This document shows, one piece after another, positions 1 to 10,264 of a stretch of 64,000 nt of DNA (its first letter is position 1; every line of letters begins with the position of its first letter). The notes beneath the pieces are model-generated. The model saw only the letters and a list, made by a program, of their open reading frames with translations, made no database searches and was not told the DNA's origin. The stretch is from positions 19,098,698 to 19,162,697 of the forward strand of contig CM035444.1 of assembly GCA_020310875.1 (NCBI GenBank). Reading direction: 5' to 3'. A program made the position numbers and the translations under genes. Source of the stretch: Ceratopteris richardii. Lineage: Eukaryota > Streptophyta > Polypodiopsida > Polypodiales > Pteridaceae.

Positions 1-3000
1 CTGCATATGATAGATCTGGCCTTGTCAAGGTAGCATAGATTAGACTACCTACCAAACTCTGATATTTCTTCATGTCATTGAACTCTTCACCTCCATACCT
101 GCTTAATTTATGATTTACCTCCAATGGTGTAGTTGAGGTCCTGCTATCTTCCATGTTAAACTTGACTAGAAGATTCTTCAAGTATCTCTCTTGTGAAACA
201 TATACTCCATGTTGAGTATACACAATCTGCATTCCTAAAAAATAAGATAAGTTTCCCAAGTCACTTATCTTAAACTCCTTCTCTATTTGCTTCTTGAGTT
301 CATTGATTCCTTGAGCATCTGTTCCTGTAACAATAATATCATCAACATAAATGCACATGTAAATGTATCCATTTTCACTTGCCTTCACTAGCAAGCTACT
401 ATCTGCCTTTGATGCTTGAAAACCACATTCATTCAAGAACTTGACCAATCTGTAATTCCAAGCTCTTGGGGCTTGCTTCAACCCATATAAAGCTCTCTTG
501 AGCTTACACACATAATCTGATCCAATTGACTCCATGAAGCCTTCTGGTTGCTCCATATATACTTCATCTGCAATGTAACCATTAAGAAATGCATTCTTCA
601 CATCCAATTGTGATAATTTCCATCCCTTGCAAGTAGCAATAGCAATCAATGTCCTAATTGTAGACATCTTAGCAACAGGACTAAAGGTTTCATCATAATC
701 TACCCCATAAGTTTGGGCATAACCTTTAACCACAAGTCTAGCCTTATATCTAGACACCTTACCATCTGCAAACCTCTTTGTTTTATATACCCACTTGCAT
801 CCAATGACTTTCTGATTCTTTGGTCTTGGTACTAATTCCCAAGTTTCATTTTCAAGTAGAGCATCATACTCTTCTTGCATTGCCTTCTCCCAATTCTGTT
901 TACCTTTGGCTTCTTCATAAGTAGTTGGATCTTCTTCTGTTTTCACAATGTAGGCATAATCTTTTGTTGTTAGGAAAGATGTATCATAACTATACCTTAT
1001 AGGCTCTTTCCTTTCTCTTGTAGATCTTCTGATTTCTGCACTTCTTGAAGTTTCAGCCTCATTTGATTCTGGATCAAATCTTGGCCCTTCTTCTACATGA
1101 TCATGCACTCTACATCTAGAGTCAACTTCATCAACAATTTCTTCACATACTTTTACCTTTGCCTTTCCTTTCCTTTGAATTTCTTCAACACCTGTATACT
1201 CATTTGGTGATCCTGTATACCACATGTTTTGCTCATCAAATGTTACATCTTTAGTAACAAGAAATTGCTTTGTGGATGGACTCCACAACCTATAACCCAT
1301 CTGTCTATCATCATATCCAATAAAAACATACTTCTCTGCTTTTGGTTCTAGCTTATGTCTTAATTGTGAAGGAACATAAGCATATGCAATACATCCGAAT
1401 ACTTTACAATGATCAAGACTAGGCTTCTTACCCCACCATGCTTCATAAGGGGTTCCTCCATCCAAAACTTTGCAAGGCAACCTATTCACAAGGTATGTTG
1501 CAGTGTTAATGGCCTCTGCCCATAAATAATTTGGACAATTCTTTTCCTTCATCATGGCTCTTGCAAACTCTACAAGAGTCCTATTCCTCCTTTCTGCTAC
1601 TCCATTCTGTTGAGGGGAGTACCTGCAAGTTACTTCTCTTTTGATACCTGCATTCCACAAATAATCATCAAACTCTTTTGAGAAATACTCTCCCCCTCCA
1701 TCTGATCTTAACCTCTTGAGCTTTTGTCCTGTGATCCTTTCTGCATAAGCATGGAAATGTTTGAATGTCTTGAAGACTTCTGATTTATCCTTGATTACAT
1801 ACAAAGTAATCCACCTGGTTGCATCATCAACAAACAACACATAATATCTGGATCCATTTATGCTATAGTCCCTTGAGGGACCCCATACATCTGTATGAAC
1901 CAATTCAAGCATGTTTGAATACTTATACCCTGATTTGTTATAAGAACTTTTATGTGCTTTACCTAATTGACAAGCTTCACACTTGTACACCATATGTTGC
2001 CCTTCAATGTTTGGCAATCCAAGTACCACCTGATTCTTTGACATCTCCTTTATAGCTCTCTCATTGAAATGACCTAGCCTTTTATGCCATAGGTCTAATT
2101 CAGATACCTTTTGACCTCCATAGGTAAACAATGCATGTCCCACATTACCTTGGACTTTGAGAGTAAACAATCTTCCTTCCTTTTTACCTGCAATTATGGT
2201 TCTATATCCCTGATTTGGATCTTGTACATAAACACCATCATTTGTGAATCTTACCTCATATCCTTTCTCCACAATTTGCCCTACACTTATCAAATTTTTA
2301 GGAATAGTAGGAACATAAAGTACCTTGCTCAGAAGTGTACTTCCACTCTTTGTCTTAACTGATCCAATGCTCTCCACTTTATGTTTGGTATTGTCACCTG
2401 TTTGAACTGTATGTCCATTCACCCTTGCTTCCATATCAGTCATCAAGGATAGATTCCCACTCAGATGGTTGCTGCACCCTGAGTCAATATAGAACACTCT
2501 TTGATCTTCTCCCATTGATTCATGAGTTGCATTCAGGATAAGAGTCATGTCATCCTTCTGATCTGATGCATAATTATAATAATTATTGTTGTAGGACTGA
2601 GATTGGAAGTTTCTTCCACCTCCTCTACCATATGATGTCCTACCACCTCTTCCTCTGAAATTGCCTCTTTGGTTTCTGCCTCCTCTACCTCTTTGACTAT
2701 AATTCTGATTGTTGTATCCTCCACTTTGATTATTATACCAACAATCATTTGCCAAATGATTTGTTCTGCCACAAATCCAACAAGCTTTAGCATTATCTTT
2801 GTTCTTACCTCCTCTTCCTTTACCTCTGAAATTTGTCTTCCCTTTTGTGAAGTTGGCTTGATTTGAATTCCCTTCATCATCATTTGATTGCTTTCCCTTG
2901 CCATTCTTTTTCTTGTCTTTGGAGTACATAGCTTGACTTGTACTTCTATCATTGTCTCCTTTAAGATCCTGCTCAAAGGTTAGCATATGTCCTAGCAATT

Positions 3001-3559
3001 GATTAAGGTCAGGAGTAAAGTGATCAAGTGACAATTCTATGGACAAGATAAAAGGCTTCCACTTCTCATCACCTCTTAGACCTGTAAGTATTTGTCTTAC
3101 CAACTTTTCTTCTTCAATATCTTCATCCACTGCTCCCAAGCTATCTGCAATATCTTTCATTCTTGCCACATAATCTGAAATTGATTGTGAGCTCTTCTTC
3201 TTGAAAGTTGTGAACTCAGCCCATAGTGAGGACTTCCTTGACTTAGTTGTATTTTGGAAATGCTCTTCCAAGGCATTCCAAACATCTGTAGCACTTTCTA
3301 AACCTCTGATGTGAGGTAGAAGGTAATCATTTACAGCCATGTAGATGATACTCCTTGCTTGAGCATCCTTTCTCATCCAAGTCTTCAACATTGCAAGTTC
3401 TTCCCTAGTAGGAATACTTGGATCTGCAAATTCTGGTTTTTCTTCATCTCCTGTAATAAATGATATAAGATCTTTGCTCATGAGGTGTGCTTCCATCCTC
3501 ATGGACCAAGCTGGATAGTTCTCCCTATCTAGATTATCAATCTGCAAGCTTTCTCCCAT
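1..3559 (-). CDS. Copia gag-pol polyprotein, copy 1 (3' part off window)
   Basis: The frame opens at the ATG at 3557-3559 and stays open to the window edge (about 1186 codons). It covers gag, the CCHC knuckle, protease, integrase and most of the reverse transcriptase. It equals the middle copy apart from A at 1103 where the other two copies have C, changing a Gln codon to His in the linker between integrase and RT. It lies downstream of LTR 3783-4817, which keeps an intact TATAAATA. RNase H and the stop are outside the window. Confidence 0.9.
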   Translation of the reverse strand, partial: MGESLQIDNLDRENYPAWSMRMEAHLMSKDLISFITGDEEKPEFADPSIPTREELAMLKTWMRKDAQARSIIYMAVNDYLLPHIRGLESATDVWNALEEHFQNTTKSRKSSLWAEFTTFKKKSSQSISDYVARMKDIADSLGAVDEDIEEEKLVRQILTGLRGDEKWKPFILSIELSLDHFTPDLNQLLGHMLTFEQDLKGDNDRSTSQAMYSKDKKKNGKGKQSNDDEGNSNQANFTKGKTNFRGKGRGGKNKDNAKACWICGRTNHLANDCWYNNQSGGYNNQNYSQRGRGGRNQRGNFRGRGGRTSYGRGGGRNFQSQSYNNNYYNYASDQKDDMTLILNATHESMGEDQRVFYIDSGCSNHLSGNLSLMTDMEARVNGHTVQTGDNTKHKVESIGSVKTKSGSTLLSKVLYVPTIPKNLISVGQIVEKGYEVRFTNDGVYVQDPNQGYRTIIAGKKEGRLFTLKVQGNVGHALFTYGGQKVSELDLWHKRLGHFNERAIKEMSKNQVVLGLPNIEGQHMVYKCEACQLGKAHKSSYNKSGYKYSNMLELVHTDVWGPSRDYSINGSRYYVLFVDDATRWITLYVIKDKSEVFKTFKHFHAYAERITGQKLKRLRSDGGGEYFSKEFDDYLWNAGIKREVTCRYSPQQNGVAERRNRTLVEFARAMMKEKNCPNYLWAEAINTATYLVNRLPCKVLDGGTPYEAWWGKKPSLDHCKVFGCIAYAYVPSQLRHKLEPKAEKYVFIGYDDRQMGYRLWSPSTKQFLVTKDVTFDEQNMWYTGSPNEYTGVEEIQRKGKAKVKVCEEIVDEVDSRCRVHDHVEEGPRFDPESNEAETSRSAEIRRSTRERKEPIRYSYDTSFLTTKDYAYIVKTEEDPTTYEEAKGKQNWEKAMQEEYDALLENETWELVPRPKNQKVIGCKWVYKTKRFADGKVSRYKARLVVKGYAQTYGVDYDETFSPVAKMSTIRTLIAIATCKGWKLSQLDVKNAFLNGYIADEVYMEQPEGFMESIGSDYVCKLKRALYGLKQAPRAWNYRLVKFLNECGFQASKADSSLLVKASENGYIYMCIYVDDIIVTGTDAQGINELKKQIEKEFKISDLGNLSYFLGMQIVYTQHGVYVSQERYLKNLLVKFNMEDSRTSTTPLEVNHKLSRYGGEEFNDMKKYQSLVGSLIYATLTRPDLSYA

Positions 3560-3769
3560 CTTGTATCCACCTGTATATTGAAATCTTCAAGCTTTACAAA
3601 CAATGTATGTACCTTTACTTCGAGTTGAACTCCTTTTGCCTTTCTTGATGTCAAATAGTCTTCTCCTCGAGCTTTGACTCCAAGCTTTCACTTCTTAATC
3701 CTTCAAGTGTTGAATTTCTTGAATCTGCAGCAGTCGGAATCCTCCTTTTCTTCAAAATTGATGTCTCCT

Positions 3770-3781
3770 GCTCTGATACCA
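3770..3781 (-). other. Copia primer-binding site, initiator Met tRNA
   Basis: On the minus strand this reads TGGTATCAGAGC, the standard plant copia site complementary to the 3' end of initiator tRNA-Met. It lies one base from the LTR edge at 3783. The same site recurs at 9209-9220 beside the second LTR. Confidence 0.93.
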
Positions 3782-3782
3782 C

Positions 3783-4817
3783 TGATGGAGAGTGTTAATC
3801 TCCAAAAGAATAACCTATTCTTGTGATTAGAGCACCTCTATACCAAGAATAAGTCAAAAACTTTCCACTCTTTAGAGGATCAACTTCTAATTATCAAAAG
3901 ATGAACAAATCTGTGAAGAAGGTGATACACAGAAAAGTCTGCTGCACTATTTCCTTACATTGACTTATCAAACGTGTAAAGTTTTTGATGAAACTTTGTA
4001 CGAATCATCTCCTAGAGATTGCGCAACTATTCCAAGTTGAATTACTCCAAAAGATTAAGTATAACTTGAGAAATTGATTTCACAAGTTACCTATGTCAGA
4101 AACTGTCATCCAAAACAGTCGACTTTACACCTGTAACTTTTAAGACTTGGTTCTCCTTGAATAGAACCCGTTTTACAAAATGCTTTTAGACATAAGTAGC
4201 TTATCTTCTAACTTAAAGATTAAGCCCTCACTCATGCAAAACTTTAAACTGTGCTAGGAGAAATGACCAAAACATTGACTTCGAAATCTGCGCCTGTTTT
4301 AGGAACTAGTGAACATGCTTCACATATGAATGTTCCTACACTTAATTCACTCAGCCTGATTACAATTGGAAGCTAAAACTTTGCACAGAGGTCAAGCAAC
4401 TCTCAACTTAGACTTGTACAAAAGCATTCCACAATTGATCTACTGTAGAAGGAGAACACGCAGAAACATCGGGCGCAAAATTTTTCATTTACTCAGAGAA
4501 AAATACAACTGAGTGATGAGAGCTAACTCAAATTCACTTTCCTCTATCTTATGACTTCTATCTCCCTCAATCTTGACATATGACTATTGTCACATATGCT
4601 CTCATACATGCCCCGACTTTTCTCAAGGTATTTATAGATAATTTGTACATAATTCTTACTGAACAAAAGATCTAAGTCATCTATGACTATGCTAATGTAC
4701 ATATGTGTACACTTCTCTTGTCATCTGATTGTAATCTTCTTCCACACTTTAGGAATTAATTCTTCCTTCATCATTTGATCTTCCAAGCCTTCAATTGGTG
4801 ATTGGTCTGCACCAACA
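3783..4817 (-). repeat. Copia LTR, first copy (1035 bp)
   Basis: It is bounded by the primer site on one side and the polypurine tract on the other. On the minus strand it begins TGTTGG and ends CCATCA, an imperfect inverted terminal pair. It serves as 3' LTR of the intact copy (4826-8998) and 5' LTR of the left copy. A TATAAATA box is at 4629-4636 on the minus strand, about 180 bases from the LTR start. One difference from the second LTR was seen. Confidence 0.92.
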
Positions 4818-4827
4818 GCTCCCCCTC
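4818..4827 (-). other. Copia polypurine tract
   Basis: The minus strand reads GAGGGGGAGC directly before the LTR start, the plus-strand primer site of reverse transcription. The gag-pol stop codon TGA (4826-4828) overlaps its first two bases, so coding sequence ends inside the tract. The equivalent tract for the third copy is 10257-10266. Confidence 0.85.
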
Positions 4828-7800
4828 AATCATCAATTGAGGTCTTCTCTGTCTTCTTGATACTTGCCATGTCTTTGAACCTTTGTAACTTAGGTCCATC
4901 TAGACTCTTTGTCATCATATCTGCCACTTGTTCTTTTGTTGGAGTATACATCACTTCAATCTCTTTATCTAGTACCTTTTCCCTCAAGAAATGATACTGT
5001 ATCTCTATATGCTTAGTCCTGGCATGAAAAACAGGGTTAGCTGCCAAATACAAAGAACTCATATTGTCTCCAAAAATTATTGGAGTACTATGATCAAACT
5101 CAAAACTCTTCATCAAGGTCTTCAACCATATCACTTCTTTTGCAGCTTCTACCATTCCCTTATACTCAGCTTCTGTGGATGATAAAGCAACTGTGTGTTG
5201 CTTCTTTGAACACCAAGACACTAACTTGTCTCCAACATAACATAGATATCCATGAGTAGACCTTCTATCATCTGAGTCACCTGCCCAATCTGCATCACTA
5301 AACACTTTGATTCTTGTGTCAGAAGTGAAACCATAATACAAACCTTCACTTAGGGTTCCCTTGATATATCTGAGTACCCTTTGGGCTGCAATCCAATGAG
5401 TCTTCTTTGGACAATGCATGAATTGTGACAACACACCTACTGCATATGATAGATCTGGCCTTGTCAAGGTAGCATAGATTAGACTACCTACCAAACTCTG
5501 ATATTTCTTCATGTCATTGAACTCTTCACCTCCATACCTGCTTAATTTATGATTTACCTCCAATGGTGTAGTTGAGGTCCTGCTATCTTCCATGTTAAAC
5601 TTGACTAGAAGATTCTTCAAGTATCTCTCTTGTGAAACATATACTCCATGTTGAGTATACACAATCTGCATTCCTAAAAAATAAGATAAGTTTCCCAAGT
5701 CACTTATCTTAAACTCCTTCTCTATTTGCTTCTTGAGTTCATTGATTCCTTGAGCATCTGTTCCTGTAACAATAATATCATCAACATAAATGCACATGTA
5801 AATGTATCCATTTTCACTTGCCTTCACTAGCAAGCTACTATCTGCCTTTGATGCTTGAAAACCACATTCATTCAAGAACTTGACCAATCTGTAATTCCAA
5901 GCTCTTGGGGCTTGCTTCAACCCATATAAAGCTCTCTTGAGCTTACACACATAATCTGATCCAATTGACTCCATGAAGCCTTCTGGTTGCTCCATATATA
6001 CTTCATCTGCAATGTAACCATTAAGAAATGCATTCTTCACATCCAATTGTGATAATTTCCATCCCTTGCAAGTAGCAATAGCAATCAATGTCCTAATTGT
6101 AGACATCTTAGCAACAGGACTAAAGGTTTCATCATAATCTACCCCATAAGTTTGGGCATAACCTTTAACCACAAGTCTAGCCTTATATCTAGACACCTTA
6201 CCATCTGCAAACCTCTTTGTTTTATATACCCACTTGCATCCAATGACTTTCTGATTCTTTGGTCTTGGTACTAATTCCCAAGTTTCATTTTCAAGTAGAG
6301 CATCATACTCTTCTTGCATTGCCTTCTCCCAATTCTGTTTACCTTTGGCTTCTTCATAAGTAGTTGGATCTTCTTCTGTTTTCACAATGTAGGCATAATC
6401 TTTTGTTGTTAGGAAAGATGTATCATAACTATACCTTATAGGCTCTTTCCTTTCTCTTGTAGATCTTCTGATTTCTGCACTTCTTGAAGTTTCAGCCTCA
6501 TTTGATTCTGGATCAAATCTTGGCCCTTCTTCTACATGATCCTGCACTCTACATCTAGAGTCAACTTCATCAACAATTTCTTCACATACTTTTACCTTTG
6601 CCTTTCCTTTCCTTTGAATTTCTTCAACACCTGTATACTCATTTGGTGATCCTGTATACCACATGTTTTGCTCATCAAATGTTACATCTTTAGTAACAAG
6701 AAATTGCTTTGTGGATGGACTCCACAACCTATAACCCATCTGTCTATCATCATATCCAATAAAAACATACTTCTCTGCTTTTGGTTCTAGCTTATGTCTT
6801 AATTGTGAAGGAACATAAGCATATGCAATACATCCGAATACTTTACAATGATCAAGACTAGGCTTCTTACCCCACCATGCTTCATAAGGGGTTCCTCCAT
6901 CCAAAACTTTGCAAGGCAACCTATTCACAAGGTATGTTGCAGTGTTAATGGCCTCTGCCCATAAATAATTTGGACAATTCTTTTCCTTCATCATGGCTCT
7001 TGCAAACTCTACAAGAGTCCTATTCCTCCTTTCTGCTACTCCATTCTGTTGAGGGGAGTACCTGCAAGTTACTTCTCTTTTGATACCTGCATTCCACAAA
7101 TAATCATCAAACTCTTTTGAGAAATACTCTCCCCCTCCATCTGATCTTAACCTCTTGAGCTTTTGTCCTGTGATCCTTTCTGCATAAGCATGGAAATGTT
7201 TGAATGTCTTGAAGACTTCTGATTTATCCTTGATTACATACAAAGTAATCCACCTGGTTGCATCATCAACAAACAACACATAATATCTGGATCCATTTAT
7301 GCTATAGTCCCTTGAGGGACCCCATACATCTGTATGAACCAATTCAAGCATGTTTGAATACTTATACCCTGATTTGTTATAAGAACTTTTATGTGCTTTA
7401 CCTAATTGACAAGCTTCACACTTGTACACCATATGTTGCCCTTCAATGTTTGGCAATCCAAGTACCACCTGATTCTTTGACATCTCCTTTATAGCTCTCT
7501 CATTGAAATGACCTAGCCTTTTATGCCATAGGTCTAATTCAGATACCTTTTGACCTCCATAGGTAAACAATGCATGTCCCACATTACCTTGGACTTTGAG
7601 AGTAAACAATCTTCCTTCCTTTTTACCTGCAATTATGGTTCTATATCCCTGATTTGGATCTTGTACATAAACACCATCATTTGTGAATCTTACCTCATAT
7701 CCTTTCTCCACAATTTGCCCTACACTTATCAAATTTTTAGGAATAGTAGGAACATAAAGTACCTTGCTCAGAAGTGTACTTCCACTCTTTGTCTTAACTG

Positions 7801-8998
7801 ATCCAATGCTCTCCACTTTATGTTTGGTATTGTCACCTGTTTGAACTGTATGTCCATTCACCCTTGCTTCCATATCAGTCATCAAGGATAGATTCCCACT
7901 CAGATGGTTGCTGCACCCTGAGTCAATATAGAACACTCTTTGATCTTCTCCCATTGATTCATGAGTTGCATTCAGGATAAGAGTCATGTCATCCTTCTGA
8001 TCTGATGCATAATTATAATAATTATTGTTGTAGGACTGAGATTGGAAGTTTCTTCCACCTCCTCTACCATATGATGTCCTACCACCTCTTCCTCTGAAAT
8101 TGCCTCTTTGGTTTCTGCCTCCTCTACCTCTTTGACTATAATTCTGATTGTTGTATCCTCCACTTTGATTATTATACCAACAATCATTTGCCAAATGATT
8201 TGTTCTGCCACAAATCCAACAAGCTTTAGCATTATCTTTGTTCTTACCTCCTCTTCCTTTACCTCTGAAATTTGTCTTCCCTTTTGTGAAGTTGGCTTGA
8301 TTTGAATTCCCTTCATCATCATTTGATTGCTTTCCCTTGCCATTCTTTTTCTTGTCTTTGGAGTACATAGCTTGACTTGTACTTCTATCATTGTCTCCTT
8401 TAAGATCCTGCTCAAAGGTTAGCATATGTCCTAGCAATTGATTAAGGTCAGGAGTAAAGTGATCAAGTGACAATTCTATGGACAAGATAAAAGGCTTCCA
8501 CTTCTCATCACCTCTTAGACCTGTAAGTATTTGTCTTACCAACTTTTCTTCTTCAATATCTTCATCCACTGCTCCCAAGCTATCTGCAATATCTTTCATT
8601 CTTGCCACATAATCTGAAATTGATTGTGAGCTCTTCTTCTTGAAAGTTGTGAACTCAGCCCATAGTGAGGACTTCCTTGACTTAGTTGTATTTTGGAAAT
8701 GCTCTTCCAAGGCATTCCAAACATCTGTAGCACTTTCTAAACCTCTGATGTGAGGTAGAAGGTAATCATTTACAGCCATGTAGATGATACTCCTTGCTTG
8801 AGCATCCTTTCTCATCCAAGTCTTCAACATTGCAAGTTCTTCCCTAGTAGGAATACTTGGATCTGCAAATTCTGGTTTTTCTTCATCTCCTGTAATAAAT
8901 GATATAAGATCTTTGCTCATGAGGTGTGCTTCCATCCTCATGGACCAAGCTGGATAGTTCTCCCTATCTAGATTATCAATCTGCAAGCTTTCTCCCAT
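4826..8998 (-). CDS. Copia gag-pol polyprotein, intact (1390 aa)
   Basis: A single uninterrupted polyprotein supplies all proteins of a Ty1/copia element. In order: gag of the UBN2 type (about 1-240), a CCHC zinc knuckle CWICGRTNHLANDCW (260-274), a Gly/Arg/Asn-rich stretch (about 285-330), a protease with the unusual active site DSGC (359-362) in place of the usual DSGA or DSGS, a gag-pre-integrase motif LWHKRLGH (about 495), integrase (HTDVWGP about 555; SDGGGEY about 617; PQQNGVAER about 650), reverse transcriptase with YVDD near 1070, and RNase H (DADWAG near 1233; SSTEAEY). It ends ADMMTKSL plus a short tail. No frameshift or stop is present. The adjacent 5' LTR (9222-10256) has a changed TATA box. 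Confidence 0.96.
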   Translation of the reverse strand: MGESLQIDNLDRENYPAWSMRMEAHLMSKDLISFITGDEEKPEFADPSIPTREELAMLKTWMRKDAQARSIIYMAVNDYLLPHIRGLESATDVWNALEEHFQNTTKSRKSSLWAEFTTFKKKSSQSISDYVARMKDIADSLGAVDEDIEEEKLVRQILTGLRGDEKWKPFILSIELSLDHFTPDLNQLLGHMLTFEQDLKGDNDRSTSQAMYSKDKKKNGKGKQSNDDEGNSNQANFTKGKTNFRGKGRGGKNKDNAKACWICGRTNHLANDCWYNNQSGGYNNQNYSQRGRGGRNQRGNFRGRGGRTSYGRGGGRNFQSQSYNNNYYNYASDQKDDMTLILNATHESMGEDQRVFYIDSGCSNHLSGNLSLMTDMEARVNGHTVQTGDNTKHKVESIGSVKTKSGSTLLSKVLYVPTIPKNLISVGQIVEKGYEVRFTNDGVYVQDPNQGYRTIIAGKKEGRLFTLKVQGNVGHALFTYGGQKVSELDLWHKRLGHFNERAIKEMSKNQVVLGLPNIEGQHMVYKCEACQLGKAHKSSYNKSGYKYSNMLELVHTDVWGPSRDYSINGSRYYVLFVDDATRWITLYVIKDKSEVFKTFKHFHAYAERITGQKLKRLRSDGGGEYFSKEFDDYLWNAGIKREVTCRYSPQQNGVAERRNRTLVEFARAMMKEKNCPNYLWAEAINTATYLVNRLPCKVLDGGTPYEAWWGKKPSLDHCKVFGCIAYAYVPSQLRHKLEPKAEKYVFIGYDDRQMGYRLWSPSTKQFLVTKDVTFDEQNMWYTGSPNEYTGVEEIQRKGKAKVKVCEEIVDEVDSRCRVQDHVEEGPRFDPESNEAETSRSAEIRRSTRERKEPIRYSYDTSFLTTKDYAYIVKTEEDPTTYEEAKGKQNWEKAMQEEYDALLENETWELVPRPKNQKVIGCKWVYKTKRFADGKVSRYKARLVVKGYAQTYGVDYDETFSPVAKMSTIRTLIAIATCKGWKLSQLDVKNAFLNGYIADEVYMEQPEGFMESIGSDYVCKLKRALYGLKQAPRAWNYRLVKFLNECGFQASKADSSLLVKASENGYIYMCIYVDDIIVTGTDAQGINELKKQIEKEFKISDLGNLSYFLGMQIVYTQHGVYVSQERYLKNLLVKFNMEDSRTSTTPLEVNHKLSRYGGEEFNDMKKYQSLVGSLIYATLTRPDLSYAVGVLSQFMHCPKKTHWIAAQRVLRYIKGTLSEGLYYGFTSDTRIKVFSDADWAGDSDDRRSTHGYLCYVGDKLVSWCSKKQHTVALSSTEAEYKGMVEAAKEVIWLKTLMKSFEFDHSTPIIFGDNMSSLYLAANPVFHARTKHIEIQYHFLREKVLDKEIEVMYTPTKEQVADMMTKSLDGPKLQRFKDMASIKKTEKTSIDD

Positions 8999-9208
8999 CT
9001 TGTATCCACCTGTATATTGAAATCTTCAAGCTTTACAAACAATGTATGTACCTTTACTTCGAGTTGAACTCCTTTTGCCTTTCTTGATGTCAAATAGTCT
9101 TCTCCTCGAGCTTTGACTCCAAGCTTTCACTTCTTAATCCTTCAAGTGTTGAATTTCTTGAATCTGCAGCAGTCGGAATCCTCCTTTTCTTCAAAATTGA
9201 TGTCTCCT

Positions 9209-9220
9209 GCTCTGATACCA
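9209..9220 (-). other. Copia primer-binding site, second copy
   Basis: Minus strand TGGTATCAGAGC, identical to the site at 3770-3781, one base from the LTR edge at 9222. It would prime reverse transcription of the intact copy. Confidence 0.92.
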
Positions 9221-9221
9221 C

Positions 9222-10256
9222 TGATGGAGAGTGTTAATCTCCAAAAGAATAACCTATTCTTGTGATTAGAGCACCTCTATACCAAGAATAAGTCAAAAAC
9301 TTTCCACTCTTTAGAGGATCAACTTCTAATTATCAAAAGATGAACAAATCTGTGAAGAAGGTGATACACAGAAAAGTCTGCTGCACTATTTCCTTACATT
9401 GACTTATCAAACGTGTAAAGTTTTTGATGAAACTTTGTACGAATCATCTCCTAGAGATTGCGCAACTATTCCAAGTTGAATTACTCCAAAAGATTAAGTA
9501 TAACTTGAGAAATTGATTTCACAAGTTACCTATGTCAGAAACTGTCATCCAAAACAGTCGACTTTACACCTGTAACTTTTAAGACTTGGTTCTCCTTGAA
9601 TAGAACCCGTTTTACAAAATGCTTTTAGACATAAGTAGCTTATCTTCTAACTTAAAGATTAAGCCCTCACTCATGCAAAACTTTAAACTGTGCTAGGAGA
9701 AATGACCAAAACATTGACTTCGAAATCTGCGCCTGTTTTAGGAACTAGTGAACATGCTTCACATATGAATGTTCCTACACTTAATTCACTCAGCCTGATT
9801 ACAATTGGAAGCTAAAACTTTGCACAGAGGTCAAGCAACTCTCAACTTAGACTTGTACAAAAGCATTCCACAATTGATCTACTGTAGAAGGAGAACACGC
9901 AGAAACATCGGGCGCAAAATTTTTCATTTACTCAGAGAAAAATACAACTGAGTGATGAGAGCTAACTCAAATTCACTTTCCTCTATCTTATGACTTCTAT
10001 CTCCCTCAATCTTGACATATGACTATTGTCACATATGCTCTCATACATGCCCCGACTTTTCTCAAGGTATTTATGGATAATTTGTACATAATTCTTACTG
10101 AACAAAAGATCTAAGTCATCTATGACTATGCTAATGTACATATGTGTACACTTCTCTTGTCATCTGATTGTAATCTTCTTCCACACTTTAGGAATTAATT
10201 CTTCCTTCATCATTTGATCTTCCAAGCCTTCAATTGGTGATTGGTCTGCACCAACA
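9222..10256 (-). repeat. Copia LTR, second copy (1035 bp)
   Basis: It is the same LTR as 3783-4817, with one difference seen: base 10075 is G where 4636 is A. On the sense (minus) strand this turns TATAAATA into CATAAATA, the likely core promoter. It acts as 5' LTR of the intact copy and as 3' LTR of the truncated third copy. Confidence 0.92.
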
Positions 10257-10264
10257 GCTCCCCC

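Noticed and set aside
1819..2866. Plus-strand ORFs in the copia array, repeated at +5439
   Set aside because: They are antisense shadows of gag-pol and recur only because the array is tandem.
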